Source of the DNA: Arbacia lixula
Lineage: Eukaryota > Echinodermata > Echinoidea > Arbacioida > Arbaciidae
Assembly (NCBI GenBank): GCA_963669155.1
Contig: OZ022586.1
Coordinates: 2,855,453 to 2,919,452 of the forward strand
DNA length: 64,000 bases
Direction of reading: 5' to 3'
The notes under the pieces are model-generated. The model was not told the DNA's origin. It did no database searches and worked only from the letters and a program-made list of their open reading frames with translations. The position numbers and the translations under genes are program-made. Below, piece by piece: positions 1 to 12,835 of this stretch. Every line of letters starts with the position of its first letter. Within the stretch, counting starts at the first letter, position 1.

Positions 1-445
1 CACCACCACTCCCGGTCTGATGAGCTTGATTTGGATGGTGGTAGTACGACGATTGCGAGTTTGGCCGGGAGTTGTGATTGTGGTGGTGGTGGTGGTGGTG
101 TTGCTGAGAAGGGGGTGGTGGTGGCGGCGACTGGCGCTGCTGGTATTGATGTTGCTGTTGTTGCTGGGGATGTTGCTGTTGTTGGAGGTGTGGTGGTTGG
201 GCGTGGTGTGGATGGTGGTATTGGTGGTGGTTGTGGTGGTAGGGCTGTTGTTGTTGCTGCTGGGGTGGTTGGTGTTGCTGCTGTGGTGGAGGGGTGTAGT
301 AGCTGTTGGGAGGGTAGCGGCCTCTGCGCCCCCGTGAGGCGTGGTGAGGGGGGCTAGGGGGTGGCCCACTGTACCCCCTCCCGTTGTGGTTGTGGTAAGG
401 ACGATGATGTGGAGGACTAGTGTTCCTGGTGGTTACCGTGTAAAC
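1..445 (-). CDS. Gln/His/Pro-rich exon of a minus-strand gene, partial at window edge
   Basis: Read on the minus strand from 445 down to 1, one frame is open for all 148 codons and runs off the window. The exon begins after a good acceptor (pyrimidine-rich stretch ending TTCAAG, 446-465). It encodes VYTVTTRNTSPPHHRPYHN, then a Gly/Arg patch (SRGRRGRYPPNSYY), then long runs of Gln, His and Pro. It looks like the disordered tail of a regulatory or RNA-binding protein, but no domain identifies the family. The frame starts in phase 0, matching the phase-0 end of the exon at 2209-2328. The plus-strand Gly/Val-rich frames here are shadows of CAG/CAC-type codons. Real coding is likely; function is unknown. 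Confidence 0.65.
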
Positions 446-2208
446 CTTGAAGAGCAGGAAATCAAAGAAACATACATGTACCCAACAATGTCCACATACT
501 ATTAAAGGATATATACACTGCAATCATGATATGTTGCTTTGCAATGTCCATGTACCGGAGGTATCAACCTTTTCAGTTCACCATGAAGATCAATTCAGAA
601 AATTGCTTTTTTTTCTCAGTAGCAGATTTTAAACTCTGAAATCTTTTATGGATTTGAAGCAACATAAATACAAATATCTACCACCGTTACATGCACATGG
701 ACAAGAAATTTTCATAAGTCAAATTGCTATGCCATGGTCTTTGAGAAATAATACTGAATGGGACCCCATTTTTTTGCTCATGCCATTATTGGACTACATT
801 TGCATGGTTTGAAATATGGATTTAAAGTTGTGGTATGTCACAAAAATTATCCCAACCCCATGGAATCACCCTCCTACAAACCACAGGAATGACCAGTTCA
901 GATATGCAGCTGATATATTAGCGAGGTGAACAGTGTAAGCACTGCAGTGAGGATAAAGAACAACTTATTTAGGTTTGGCTCTAGTCTTATTACACAATTA
1001 AGATAGATTTAGAATGAATTTTGACAAGTTCACAATATATTAAGTAAAACATTTAAAAAAATAGAAGTGTCCAGTGTCCATAGTTCTAGTCATTGACCAA
1101 ATTCATTAGCTATCAACATTTTACTTTGCTCTCCTCACAAAATAAGTCACAGTTTATACATCAATATGATCTCCAGCGAAAAGGTTGACATATTTACGAA
1201 CCAACTCTTATTTCGTAATTGACAGGAGGGTATGCCCTAATTAGCGGTCACGGTAGGATCAAATGCAATCGTCCAAGCACAGTCCAATAGGTCCACGGTC
1301 AAACAGTCCCATGTACAACAAAGTACTTGCATGCAGACCAGCATTTTCTCCCTGAAACATGTCCAACTAGATATGCTGCCTATTTAAACATGGAACCAGG
1401 TGCACATTATGGACAGTTCATATTTGCATTGTTGCATATTATTTACATCAACTAGTGATCCAGTATCAATGGATGGAATGCACTCTGAATTTATCACTGG
1501 TAGTTGTTGCTGGTTGGAAAACCCTTGGACAAGCTTTGGGGTTACCATTAGTAACACATTTTGTTTTGAAGCTTTGAAAAACATGCAAAATATTTTTGCA
1601 AAGAAATTTAAAAAAAATGGTCTATCAAACCACAGATGATCTGCTCATGCTAAGTTACATACAAAAACAAATTTCAGACTTCTTGGAAGTTACTTTCATG
1701 GCTAGAGTGAAAATCAGCTTAAACCATGCTTGTTCATGCACCACCTTTCTACACAGGTTATAACCTCTCTTTGAGTGCATTTATGCTCAACTTTTAGGGT
1801 CCAAAATCAGCGTTTTGATACGTGTTTAGTTCAAAACATGGTTACATTCATGCTCATTTTGATATTTATAAACGCTGTTTCAAAATGCACAAAAAGGTGC
1901 TTTTGTGATCGCCGATTCTGACAAATCACAATTAACGGGGAAGCATAAACACAGTTCACATTTACGTGTTTAAATGACGTCTTCTCAACAGTAGCAATAT
2001 CCCTGTTAAGGGCGTTTGGGATGAGAGTTTTCAATCAGCATTGCAAAATGCTGATTCTGCCTTCGCAAATTAAGCATAAACACTACCCCCGTTACAATCC
2101 GGATTTCAAAACCCTGATTCTGCCTTCGCAAATTGAGCATAAACGCACCCTTCATCTCTCAAAATCATACAGAAGGGAAACACTCAAAGAAGTCTTTACC
2201 ACAGGTAC
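446..2208 (-). other. Intron between the two minus-strand exons
   Basis: AT-rich, no coding signal seen. It holds a repeat-rich part at about 1760-2160, described separately. The donor is GTACCT at 2208 and the acceptor AG is at 447-446 (minus strand). Confidence 0.5.
1760..2160. repeat. Repeat element with internal direct and inverted copies
   Basis: The motif CTGATTCTGCCTTCGCAAAT occurs twice in direct orientation (about 2049 and 2114), each followed by T(G)AGCATAAAC. Inverted forms (TTTATGCTCAAC) occur near 1780. The layout suggests a small non-autonomous DNA transposon; its ends are not fixed. Confidence 0.4.
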
Positions 2209-2328
2209 CTGGACTGCATTGTTGAAGTTGTGGTAGCGGTGCGCGTTGGCTGGGTGGATGTGGGGTATATCACCGGCACGGCGCAAGGGAGATGCGGGGT
2301 GGTACATCCGACCAACTGCCTGGGACAT
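2209..2328 (-). CDS. 120-bp exon of the minus-strand gene
   Basis: On the minus strand, a pyrimidine-rich acceptor (CCTCCCTCTCGCAG) is followed by 40 open codons starting ATGTCCCAG, and the exon ends CCAG|GTACCTG. The encoded peptide starts MSQAVGRMYHPASPLRRAGD and ends with RYHNFNNAVQ. It is rich in His, Asn and Pro, like the downstream exon at 1-445. Length is a multiple of three and both ends are phase 0, so it joins cleanly to the exon at 445. The ATG may be internal or the true start. No family recognised. Confidence 0.6.
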
Positions 2329-2872
2329 CTGCGAGAGGGAGGATAATCATCAGACTGCATTGCGACAAGGTTCTTAATACAGGTCTGGGGCCCGTTGCAT
2401 GAAACAATACCATTAATCCATTATGTGGTAGATTAAACGCCGCTTAAGATCAGATTTATGTGTTATTACTTGTGCAAAAATACACACATGTCATATAAAG
2501 AGTTAATGGAACTCAGCTATAAATGGTAACTACCTTAGAAGCATTGCTTGACAACCAATCAAATTCAAGGTTTCCATAGAATTTGCCATTGGAACATGGG
2601 ATCAAAGAGAAAATCTTTGTAAGGCATTCTTTTGTGACTAGGAGAGTAGCCTTATGGTACTCCATGTAATATAAACTTCTTACTTTGCCTGGAACACAAT
2701 TGATTTTTTTGTTGCTGGTATTTGGTATAACAAAGAAAGATAGAAACATCAACAAAACTGGGGCCATATTTATCAAAACTTTCTAGCCTAGCTACTAACA
2801 AAACGTCTAGCTAGAAATGTATTTTATCTGAATATTGCTGTAGGCTAAATGTTTCATGAATATGTCCCCAGG

Positions 2873-3203
2873 GCCATGTTGCATACATAACATGTGTACA
2901 TGACATGTAGGTTTTCAATTAATGTAGCTTACCAGCAATGGTAACTACCATGGCAACAGCCAATGACCTCTCAGTATTGCACCTACACATGTATCGCCAT
3001 GGTAGTAACCACTGATGGCAGGTATTGCAAACCTTTATGGCTCAGGGCCATGTTGCAAATAGTTTCCAACTATTGTAACTTACCATTGATGGTATATCTA
3101 CTATAGCAACCGCAGTAAAGCTGAAAGCTCATTGGTTGCTTCTATGGTAGTTACCATTAATGGTAAGTTACAATAAGTGAAAACATATGCAACAAGGTCC
3201 AGG
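2873..3203. mobile_element. Two adjacent foldback (MITE-like) elements
   Basis: The second unit (about 3048-3203) begins GGCCATGTTGCAAATAG and ends with its imperfect reverse complement (CATATGCAACAAGGTCC). Its inner arms include TTACCATTGATGGTA versus TACCATTAATGGTAA. A related unit (about 2873-3048) with the same GGCCATGTTGCA end precedes it. Short, non-coding and palindromic, this is the usual form of MITEs. Confidence 0.6.
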
Positions 3204-3425
3204 TCATTCAACAAGATCCAACCAACCTTTACCTGAAAGATGGAGGATGGAGTGAGGAAGAGAGGAGGATGAAAGATGCAGTTGGAGAAGACTGAAGGCA
3301 CCCCTTGCACTCATTGCTTGAGCGTCACGTAGACATTAGAGCGCTGCCAAGAAGAACAATAAAATACACAAACAAATGCTGTTATGCGTATCAGAATCAC
3401 ATGGTCTGAAGTTTAATTCACAATT

Positions 3426-3910
3426 TAAAGGGAAAGTCTACCCTGAAGTTAATTTGGCCTTGATTAAAACAGAAAATGAAAGCTACATATTAGTGAAGAT
3501 TTGATGCATAATCCGTCAAAGGAGAAGAAAGTTATGACCCCTCTTCAATTTTCTCTTTAGGTCTTTAAATCTCTTTAATTTTGTGATGTCACATACAATA
3601 CTAGGGGGTCCCCCATATCATGTGTGTTGTATGATTCCATACATTGCCTTATGTCTGATTCTTCTTTTATGGAGGAATATATCTTTCCATAGAGGTTTTT
3701 GTGTAAAATCATTTCAAATGCACAGGTAAAATGGTATCTTTTCAGAAAATGGAAAGTTTCGAGAAAAAAATTAGTACACCACTTATGGCAGCATACCGTG
3801 CTATTAACATAACAAAACTAAAAAAAATTGTCAAACGATCGCTACTTTGTTTCTTTCATGTGTCTGCTTTTTTTTGAAAAGCCAACCTAACTTCAGGGTG
3901 GACCTTTTCA
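3426..3910. mobile_element. MITE-like element, GGGAAAGTCCACCCTGAA family, copy 1
   Basis: Starts AAAGGGAAAGTCTACCCTGA and ends with the inverted end AACTTCAGGGTGGACC. The interior has the family phrases AATCCGTCAAAGG and TTGTGATGTCAC. Three other full copies and one partial copy lie in this window. Confidence 0.65.
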
Positions 3911-3959
3911 CATGCACAGGTAAAGTGGTATCCTTTAGAGAAAAGGAGTAGAAACGTGA

Positions 3960-4083
3960 GTAGGGAGAGAGAAACTGAGAGAAAGAAAGAAAGAGAGAGA
4001 GGGGGGGGGGGATGAGGGAACAGAAGCAGAAAGAGACAGAGAGACACAGACAGAGAGAGACAGAGAGAGAGACAGAGAGAGAC

Positions 4084-4163
<80 letters not shown>

Positions 4164-4172
4164 GGGGGGGGG
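3960..4172. repeat. (GA)n microsatellite with G tracts
   Basis: GAGA/CAGA runs about 200 bp long with two G homopolymers. Open frames of poly Arg-Glu and Ser-Leu across it are artefacts of the dinucleotide. Confidence 0.9.
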
Positions 4173-5079
4173 GAGTATTGAAAAAGGGGTGGGGTACCAA
4201 ACTGATATCAAGAATGTTTTAAGAAACATGAATGAAAAATATCATGATCATCTAAGCGAGACCGAGGGTGAGAGAAAAATAAAATGAAAGAGACAAAGGA
4301 AGAGGAGGTGGAAGGGGAGGAGAGGGAGAGATAAGGAAATGAGGAAAGACAATTTATTAAAAAACAGCTTTAGTTTCTATTTCCAGATGATAAATTTGAT
4401 TGATACATTTAATGGCTATCATTAATCACCATTGCAGATTTTCATAACCTGCATGCACCACATACATTTAGCTTTAGCTTTATTTATATTGCTTTTTCTC
4501 TACAGTTCGTTCCCTATACCAGTAAATATTTCATTATTCTAAATATACCAGTTCATTGGTAATTACTTTTCATTTTATTGCAATAACAATTGAACTTTAA
4601 AACAACTTGCAATGTACATGTTGGCATCTTAGCAGGCACATTAATAATATAAATTGTGCATGTATAATGTACGTAGGAGGCCTTCATCTACGTGTATGGG
4701 GGAGATGATGAGAAGAAAATAAACAGAAAGTTCATACAGCTAGCTAGCCACGTCGTCGCAGTCAGAGCGCATCTTTGATTTCAACATTCCATCGGTCGGA
4801 GAGACAAGCCTTTTAATCAGGCAATGGGGCCCAGGTTGCTGTGCATGCAATGCAGTTCAGTCTCTAGCTGCTATGCACTGGGTGTTTCTGTAAGGCTACC
4901 GCAGTGTAACGAAGGCTGGCCTACATCTACACTGTAATGTGCTCATGAACATTGCATGTATACCGTGTATGCAGGGCGACAGTCTACACCCATGAAGAGC
5001 CATACATTTTATTTGCACTGCACCACATAGATTTAGATCATGAACTTACAAGTACATGAACATGGACATAAATGTTCAT

Positions 5080-5260
5080 CGGGGGGGGGGGGGGGGGGGG
5101 GGATGGGGGCTCGTGACGATTTCGCCCCCGAATACATAAAAGAGCCCTGGATAATGTTAAAAGAGCCCCCAAAATTCCCATCACACACTGTAAAATTGTA
5201 GCCAAATCTGCCAATGTGCTCAAAAAGTAGCCCCCGAAAATGTTAAATTATTTTTTTCCC
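5080..5260. repeat. Poly-G tract with flanking AGAGCCC repeat element
   Basis: About 21 G residues, followed by sequence with repeated AGAGCCC and CCCCCGAA phrases. Related sequence recurs at about 9600-9720 with a poly-C tract, so this is probably one dispersed family. Confidence 0.5.
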
Positions 5261-5714
5261 TGATGTTCACAATGTAGTGTATTTATGAATGTAATAAAGG
5301 CATATTTTACAATCTCCGCAGTGAAATTTGCTATAAACTACTGAGCTACATTGTACTGTACCTTCTTGGACGGAGAGCTAACATAAGAGAAATGGAATAC
5401 ATTGTACCTGAAAATTACTTGCTCAATATCCAAATTACTTTCACAACACATTTCACTATAAAGTACAGCTACATGTACTATTGCATAATAATGTTCAGCC
5501 AAATCTCGTGGCCCCAAATACACACTTCTTGAATCAATTTTGTTCAGATTCACAAAACCATGACTTCCGAAACTTGCCTCTTATCAACATGGGTAGCCCT
5601 TTGGCTGGTAAAAGTTTTGTAAAAACCACAGAATTTGAAAGAAAATACTCCATAATAGCTTCCCTCCCAATCATAGAACTGGAAACTGACTTGGAGTGGC
5701 ATTACATTGCTTGC

Positions 5715-5893
5715 TACACTACAGCTCAAAGGAATTGGCATAGGGAAAGGGAAAGGGGGAAAGGGAAGACAGGGAAGGAGCCGCAGTTTTAAACCGCGGT
5801 TTATTTTGTCCAGTTCAGCATGAAACACGATGCTTTTTTGGCTAAAGCATCCCTTTCCCTTTCCCTATGTCAATTCCTTTGAGCTTAAGTGTA
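5715..5893. mobile_element. Small MITE with about 40-bp inverted repeats
   Basis: CTACACTACAGCTCAAAGGA at 5714 is mirrored by the reverse complement of TCCTTTGAGCTTAAGTGTAG at about 5874. The arms continue through GGGAAAGGGAAAG versus CTTTCCCTTTCCC. Confidence 0.7.
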
Positions 5894-6269
5894 GATCGCT
5901 GTTAGGTTTCGGGTAGCTCGTCCAAAGCCTAGTGGTTCCCGAAGCCTACATGTAGAGAACTGAGACTTCAACAACGCACTTTGCCGCTCTCTACTCCACG
6001 GTGATACGCTGACGCAAGGAGCGCACTACCGAGTGATACACTGTGCCATGCAATATGGTGTACAAATCGGGCACTTCACACAAAATCAAGGATGTTTTTC
6101 CACTTTTTATAAGGTTCATGAATCTTTATCTGTGAGACTGCATAATGGTGTTGTCAGATTATACTGCAAGTATTTGCCAAGTTTCACAACTTTTGCAAAT
6201 GGGCTACCCTCTCTTTAAAACTGCTGATGATACCATGGAAATATGGAAATGCCAAGTAAAGGAAGATTC

Positions 6270-6665
6270 CATGATTATCACTTCATGAAAATATGTAGGT
6301 AGATATCATTAGATGAAATCTGAAAAGTAAACATTTGTTTAAAAGCAACTTGAATAGGCCTCTCTCTCCTCCATCTACCCCCCCCCCCCCCCCCCCCCCA
6401 CTCCCCTCCTAATCTATTTGCTGGAAACTTATATTGGATGATGATCACTTCATGAAAATATCATATGGTGAAATCTGAAAAGTAAACATTTATTTCAAAG
6501 CAACTTGAATAGGCCTCTCTATCCCCACCCCCTCCCCTTACCTCCCCTCCTTATCTATTTGCTGGAAACTTATTGGATGATGATCACTTCATGAAAATAT
6601 GTAGACATCACTTGAAATAACATCTGAAAATTCACATTTTCTGAGCAACTTCAGCATGCACTTGG
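6270..6665. repeat. Tandem repeat of about 165 bp, three imperfect copies
   Basis: The phrase ATCACTTCATGAAAATAT is followed by GAAATCTGAAAAGTAAACAT and CAACTTGAATAGGCCTCTCT, with a poly-C region between copies. Copies start near 6277, 6443 and 6583; the third is truncated and diverged. Confidence 0.65.
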
Positions 6666-6735
6666 TTACTCATGGACCCTACTCCATGGGTTACTAGAAG
6701 TAACATGAACAACCCTCCCTTCTACCTTCCTTTCC

Positions 6736-6810
6736 GTCCTCCCCCCCCCCCCCCCCCCACACACACACACAAACACTTACACACCATCCTCATACACACA
6801 CATACACACA
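6736..6810. repeat. Poly-C plus (CA)n microsatellite
   Basis: A C run followed by ACACACAC-type sequence; low complexity, no gene. Confidence 0.85.
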
Positions 6811-7095
6811 CTCACATAGAGGAACCCAGTAGCAAATGGAAGGAATAATTGAAAGCAGATTGTGGCTGCATAGAGCCTAACAGGATAGGCCACGATGAGA
6901 TGCGAGTCAGGGTGAGCTTGAGGTCACACACACAGAGAGCTTTTCCCCATGCTCCTCCACAGTCAAGTCCAGGAATGTCCCACAGTCTTCAGTGATTTGG
7001 CCCCAAACAATCATCTAGTCTCCCTCCAAGCATAGGCTTATCAATTATTTGTAGAATACAAGCGCTGATTCTACACATTTACTGGACCGGGCAAG

Positions 7096-7272
7096 TGTTT
7101 TACCAAGCTGTTCGTAGGTTACAAATGACTTTACGAACGACTGGTGATCCCTTCTTGTGCTAAGTGCAATACCACACTTTATTCATTGAGAATCTGATTT
7201 AGCACAAGAAGGGATCACCAGTCGTTCATAAAGTCGTTCGCAACTTACGAACAGCTTGGTGAAACACCCGCC
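7096..7272. mobile_element. MITE with about 70-bp inverted arms
   Basis: Left arm phrases ACCAAGCTGTTCGTAGGTTA and ACTGGTGATCCCTTCTTGTG are matched on the right by their reverse complements, CACAAGAAGGGATCACCAGT and AACTTACGAACAGCTTGGT. The loop is about 40 bp. Confidence 0.75.
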
Positions 7273-7727
7273 TGCTGTTTATATCCCCAGAAATCAAACA
7301 TAGCAGGTCAGCTAATGGAATTTTATCCCTCAAAAGATTTTTTACAAGTTCTTGCATTTCTTTGTTATCCACTTTAAAATGTTGATTCTGTCAAATAAAG
7401 AAACTAACATTACTCTGCATCCAGATTTCCAATCAGGTAAAAGTGGTTTTGATTTCATGATTTACATCCACCAAATCACTTATTAAGTAGTTTTGGAAAT
7501 GCACATTCTAGCTCAGAAAACTGGATATATTATGCATTATAGGAGGAATTAAACAAAGCAACCATGATCTAGAGAGAAACAGCAGAACACTTGCTTTTCT
7601 TCACGATACTCTCAATATAGAGTTAATAATATAATCACAAGTTTTACCATCTGATCACTTTCTTTGTAATGCTCTTTCTATGAATTATTAATCTTCAATT
7701 TTTCCTTCACATTTGTTGGAGTACTTA

Positions 7728-7945
7728 AATTCAAAATCACAAATCCTCAAAATGTTCTGCCTGAACATATTGAGGGATTGTGATTTAATCACTAATTACT
7801 CAAAATGTGGATCATTTGAGGGCAAATCACTTTCAGCAAGTTTCTAAAATGGACAATACATAATTTTAAGACCATTTGCAAGAGATTGCTCATCATCATC
7901 CTTTTGAAGGCTTGTTGACTTCCCAGTACAGTATATTCCTATGTT
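7728..7945. mobile_element. Dispersed element, ATTTGAGGGCAAATCAC family, copy 1
   Basis: Contains ATCATTTGAGGGCAAATCAC, TTTCAGCAAG, AAAATGGACAATACAT and, at the end, CCCAGTACAGTATATTCC. Related copies are at about 19938-20125 (interior inverted) and 62440-62605. Confidence 0.55.
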
Positions 7946-8847
7946 GACTTTCGCAAAACAGGATATCAGTTCCCCATTGATAAAATTCCCACACATTGTT
8001 TCCATTTGAGATTCAAATCACGCCCAGAATCTGCCCGTAGAGTTATCCTGCTAGTCCAGTATCAGAGTGAAAGTGCGGCAGGCAAATATTATTTCCTCTA
8101 TAGCCCCGTTCATAACCATGATAATACCGTTATATTACCAATGCACGTAAGCAAGTTTCCAGCGAGGCGCCAAAAGCACCATTCATGTAATACACTCAAA
8201 AAGCCTTAATATCGCGGTGTTTTGGACAGTTGGACTTGTTCTGCTGAGCCGTACGAGCAGTGAGATTAACGGACCACGTGCCAGAGCGCGATGCTCAAGG
8301 CGCAACATCTAAGGCTCTTTTGCGGACAGAGTTTATAAGATTCGCTTCCCGCAATATTGCAGTATTATACTAGGTCTTCATCAACAAAGTAGCCGCAAAA
8401 TAAGCAAAAAACAGGAGGAAGCAAATACCCCATTATTTGAGTGATTCCCATTCATATACACCGTACGCAGCTATCAGTAATGCATCAGCAAAATTGCAGC
8501 AAATGTTGCACCCTTTTGCGGATAGGCGGTGCATATGAACGGGGTTAAAGTGAAAGTGCGGCAGTCGAGTATTATTTCCTCTATTTGGTGAAACAATGAT
8601 GATGAACATCCGAGTATGGCTGTGTGACTGTGACCCATTGACTAGTATCCTGTTTTCAGCGACAAACATAGCTCAAAACCAAGTACACAAAATGATTAAT
8701 AATGTAGACTGTAAGTGAAAAAAGAAACAAAATGATTGGCATGGCCTTTTCGAACCTGATATCATGGAACAAAACCACAAAGAGAGGGACTCTGTCTACA
8801 TGTACTTTTAGGAACTCTTTTGCATTGTGGGTACTGTATCTGTAAAC

Positions 8848-9203
8848 AAAGGGAAAGTCCACCCTGAATGTAACAGAAAATTCAAAGCAACATATAAGTA
8901 AAGGTTTATCAAAACTCCCTCAAAGGATAAGTGTTCTTAACCTTTTCATTTTGCAATGTCAATTGCAAGATGTTCTCCAATATGTGGTATACTATTATCT
9001 TTATTCCTTCCTTAAAAAACAGAAAAAGGAAAACATATGGAATCATTAAGCATACAACATAAGGGGTATCATCTGGCACGAGACGTCACATAATCAAAAC
9101 TTAAGAACATCATAAGTTTATTGGTCAACTTTCACTATGTTTCTCTCGTGTTTCTGCTTGAATTTAAACTTTAATACCTAACTTCAGGTTAGACTTTCCC
9201 TTT
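8848..9203. mobile_element. MITE-like element, GGGAAAGTCCACCCTGAA family, copy 2
   Basis: Left end AAAGGGAAAGTCCACCCTGA; right end CTTCAGGTTAGACTTTCCCT. Interior is AT-rich with no frame. Confidence 0.65.
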
Positions 9204-9599
9204 GATGGTGTGAGTACTAGTACGACATTAACACTGATACTACTGGTACGTACATACATGTACGTACTACGTAATACTGGTCCATTTTGAGGGTTGATTT
9301 TTTTCAAGCTCAGAATTACATTACACAGTATTCATTTTCTAAGGCAACAGTTTTGAGCTCTTTTCATTCTTTTCAATGAACTGACAGTAACCCATCCATG
9401 CCTTGCAAGCAAATACAAGTCAAGTCTTTTTTGCATTCTTCGCTTCTGACAAATCCCAGACCACACAAATGCCTCAGAGGTTTTTAACAATAATGTCCTG
9501 TCTGTATTAACTCAGTGTGGTCGATAACCATTGAGATCTATAGCTGTAAAAGCACCAATGATCAGGCATGCATAAGGCAGGTGCATGGATAATTCTCAG

Positions 9600-9720
9600 T
9601 GAAAAAAAAAATACACAGAGGCTAGGGGCATTTTTGCCCCCCCCCCCCCCAATGCAAAAAGTGCCCCTATTTTCAACAAAAGAGCCCTCTGAACTAACAT
9701 TTCCCCTATAGGGGATAATG
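9600..9720. repeat. Poly-C element with AGAGCCC phrases
   Basis: GGGGCATTTTTGCC, a C run, then AAGTGCCCCTATTTTC and AAAGAGCCCTC. Resembles 5080-5260. Confidence 0.45.
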
Positions 9721-10737
9721 TAAACTCTTCATTTCATCACATCATGGCCCTGTTTCAAAGGTTTGCGATCCGGTTGCAACTTGAATTACAATCGATTGCA
9801 ACATTTTGAGATTGATCAATATCAATCATAACTCTGTACATTAGATCTATAGGGATTGGACATGTCCTGTATAATAAAGAGTTACAACTGATATGAAGCA
9901 ATTGGAACTCTTTATATTTCAGGGCTCAAGCCTTAAATCTAACCGCAAATAACCTTCACATTTTTGGCCTGGATTCAGACATGCATAGCCTAACTTCCGG
10001 ACATTCTTTCTTGAACACGCTCCACTGATCACCTTCTCAAGAAACCGCTAAGAAACCTGCTATGTTCATTCTGAGAAAAAGTGTTATGTTGAAATGTCTT
10101 ACTCTTCATTGACCAAAACACACAAATGGTGTGATAAGTTTCCAGTTCTTGTTGCTACATGTAATGTACTAGAGTACTACTAGCTAGCCTGATCATAGAC
10201 CTGAACAAACAAAATAACATTTATAACATGGCAAATCAATCCTCTGTAAAGAATTCCCTAAGAAAAATACAGTAAATGTCCTTTAAAAAGTAATTTGAAT
10301 ATATCCTATTAATCAAAATCACTCACTGCATAATGATGTATAAATCAGAATATATCAGATGTTACCTAATTACCTACAAGAGCAATTTGTTTTATGACAC
10401 GAACTGAATTGAGACTATCATGGATGACGTACATGTAATGCAGTTATAACAACAAGGAAATGTAACAACTTGAGACAGCTGTGGCTCAACATATCTGACA
10501 CCTTTGTGGGAAAACAGTATCAAACAATGCATCCTACACAACAGAAACACAGAAGATTTAACAAAAATATCATACACCTACGCAATAGTATTACAATAAA
10601 TCAATGCAAACATATGAAGGCTATGCAAATACACCCAATATCAACAAATAACGATTGTTAATGGTAAATGACACATCATTATAATGATCACCCAGCATAC
10701 AAACTCACAAAGCATGGAGGAAGTATAGTGAGTGATA

Positions 10738-10822
10738 GGGTGGGGGGTGAAGAAAGAATACATGTGGGGGGGGGGGGATGTTAAGGGGGAGGGGCCAGAA
10801 TGGGGTGGGGGGGGGGGGCTAG
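10738..10822. repeat. G-rich low-complexity tract
   Basis: Several G runs of 8-10 with GGGGTG spacers. The minus-strand Pro-rich frame is an artefact. Confidence 0.8.
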
Positions 10823-11107
10823 TCATTAATCACATTATTGTGAACTGTATTGGGCTAGTTTCATTCTAATGTTGATATTTCAAGTATCATATGATTTTCT
10901 AAGAGGACTTCATTTAGAATATTGAAATACAGAATTTTGAGACGATAATGATATAAAAAGAAACCTTTAAGAATTACTTTGGACATAAGTTGTTGATAAT
11001 ACCCATGCACAAAATAATTATATTTCCCTTGATCTTGGTAAAAGGAGAAACACAAGGGAGATCATTCCTGAAATCCATATTGATATCAGAGCAAGTCATT
11101 TGGAGGT

Positions 11108-11190
11108 GACCTCCCCTCCTCCCCCCCCCCCCCTCCCACACACATATACACACACACACAGTCACATACCATCCCACCCCACCCCATGCC
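11108..11190. repeat. Poly-C and (CA)n tract
   Basis: CCCCTCCTCCCC-type run followed by ACACACACA; low complexity. Confidence 0.8.
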
Positions 11191-12209
11191 CAATTTGCCC
11201 GTACACAATTCCAACTTTAAATAAATTGATCGTGTTGATACTTAACTCAAATCAAATAAAAACTAAGTCTAAGTGTACATTTTATGCCAACCAATATACA
11301 CAGATATAATTTATGACAACGAACGTCTAGCAATAATACGCTCTAAATCGGCCTACTCGCAGAAGGTGTAATGATGCATGCATTGCCATTGGAATTGCGC
11401 TCGGACTCCAGTGCAATGCCATAAAAAGAGTAAACAACATGCATGCAAATACTGTACCAAGTAACCCTATGCCTTGCCTCGGCGAGGCCCCTGCTCATCC
11501 ATGGCAGGAGAGAGAACACAGTAAAACTAAATCGACAGCATAACTAACCTTTCAGACAAGTCAAAGTAATGGCCGTAAATTCCAGTCCAACGCGGCACGA
11601 TACTCCAACAAAATTCCACTTTGGAACACTAGAAATCATCACAAAATCCCTTTCCACTTCTGTATATGCCCCGTTAAGTCAGCGGAGCTCGCTAGTTCAT
11701 GTACGGCATATCGGCCCGCTGATTCAAGTGTGTCGTCTGTTAAATTCTGCGTCCGTACTAGATAGCCTGTATTGTAGCATACACACACATCAATACAAAG
11801 GCTTACAAATATGCTGGGCGAGTTGAGTTCGGGACCTACCGATATGACAAGCACAGTGTATGTCATAATACGACCTGCCTTTCCCAGCTGTCACTTAGCA
11901 CTGACGGGCCTAGACTCTGGGACAGTCACTTGGTGTCGATTGGAAAATGGGAAGGGGGTAAATATACTAAATATCATGGAAGACTTAATAGCATTGTTAG
12001 TGTTGTTATAAGCTATTTAGAATGCAAAATATGTATAGTTCGGTCCAACGTGCATCCATTGCAATATGTACACGTAACCCATCAGAATTACACAAAGATT
12101 TGAAAATAGGTAAAATGCAGAGATGAGAGGAGAGGAAGAGGAAGAGGATATGAGAGGAAGGGGGAGGATAGAAACAAGTAAACAAAATGATATGTAAAAC
12201 GCAAATGGG

Positions 12210-12283
12210 GGAAGGAAAAAGAGAGAGGGAGAGACTGGAGGCTGAGAGACAGAGCAACCGATCGAGAGAGAGGGGCAGAGAAG

Positions 12284-12319
<36 letters not shown>

Positions 12320-12356
12320 GGGAGAAAGAGAGGGACATACAGGCAGATGGAGAGAG

Positions 12357-12429
<73 letters not shown>
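12210..12429. repeat. (GA)n microsatellite
   Basis: About 220 bp dominated by GAGAGA. Ser-Leu and Arg-Glu frames here are not genes. Confidence 0.92.
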
Positions 12430-12432
<3 letters not shown>

Positions 12433-12613
12433 CATAGTAACTGCAATCATAACAACACAATACAGAACACTAATTGTTGGTAATAACAAGTTGGTACTTA
12501 AACAACTTGAAAGAAATAACTATCGTATATGCGCAGGAGACGATATTTCACAATGCGTTTTTACTCTACCAGTAAGCTTAACTTTATCAATTTAATCTTT
12601 TTGATAATGGTAG

Positions 12614-12835
12614 TCAAGGGCGGAAATCGCTCCCCGAAGTGGGGGGGACATGTTTTTGCCTCAAGAACTAACCGCTGAGCGGAAGGGGGGGGGGGGGGCA
12701 GGTCCGAAAACAGTGGGGGGAGGGCATTTGATCTTGTGGGGTACGGTACAGGAACGAAAATAGTGGGGGGGGGGGACACGTCCCCCCCCGCCCCCCCCCC
12801 CCCCTCCCCCCCCCCCCGGATTTTTGTGACGCTTA
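12614..12835. repeat. G/C-homopolymer dispersed element
   Basis: Begins near GGGCGGAAATCGCTCCCCGA and alternates GTGGGGGG and C-run blocks with a palindromic tendency (GGGGGGACACGTCCCCCC at its centre). Probably a non-autonomous element. Confidence 0.5.

Noticed and set aside
3229-3345. Possible minus-strand exon with acceptor TTCTTCTTGGCAG
   Set aside because: All three frames hit a stop or give an incompatible phase with the exon at 2328, and the sequence beyond the donor is a MITE.
3831-4287. Ser-Leu and Arg-Glu proteins around 4 kb, 12 kb and 60 kb
   Set aside because: Translations of GA/CT dinucleotide repeats.
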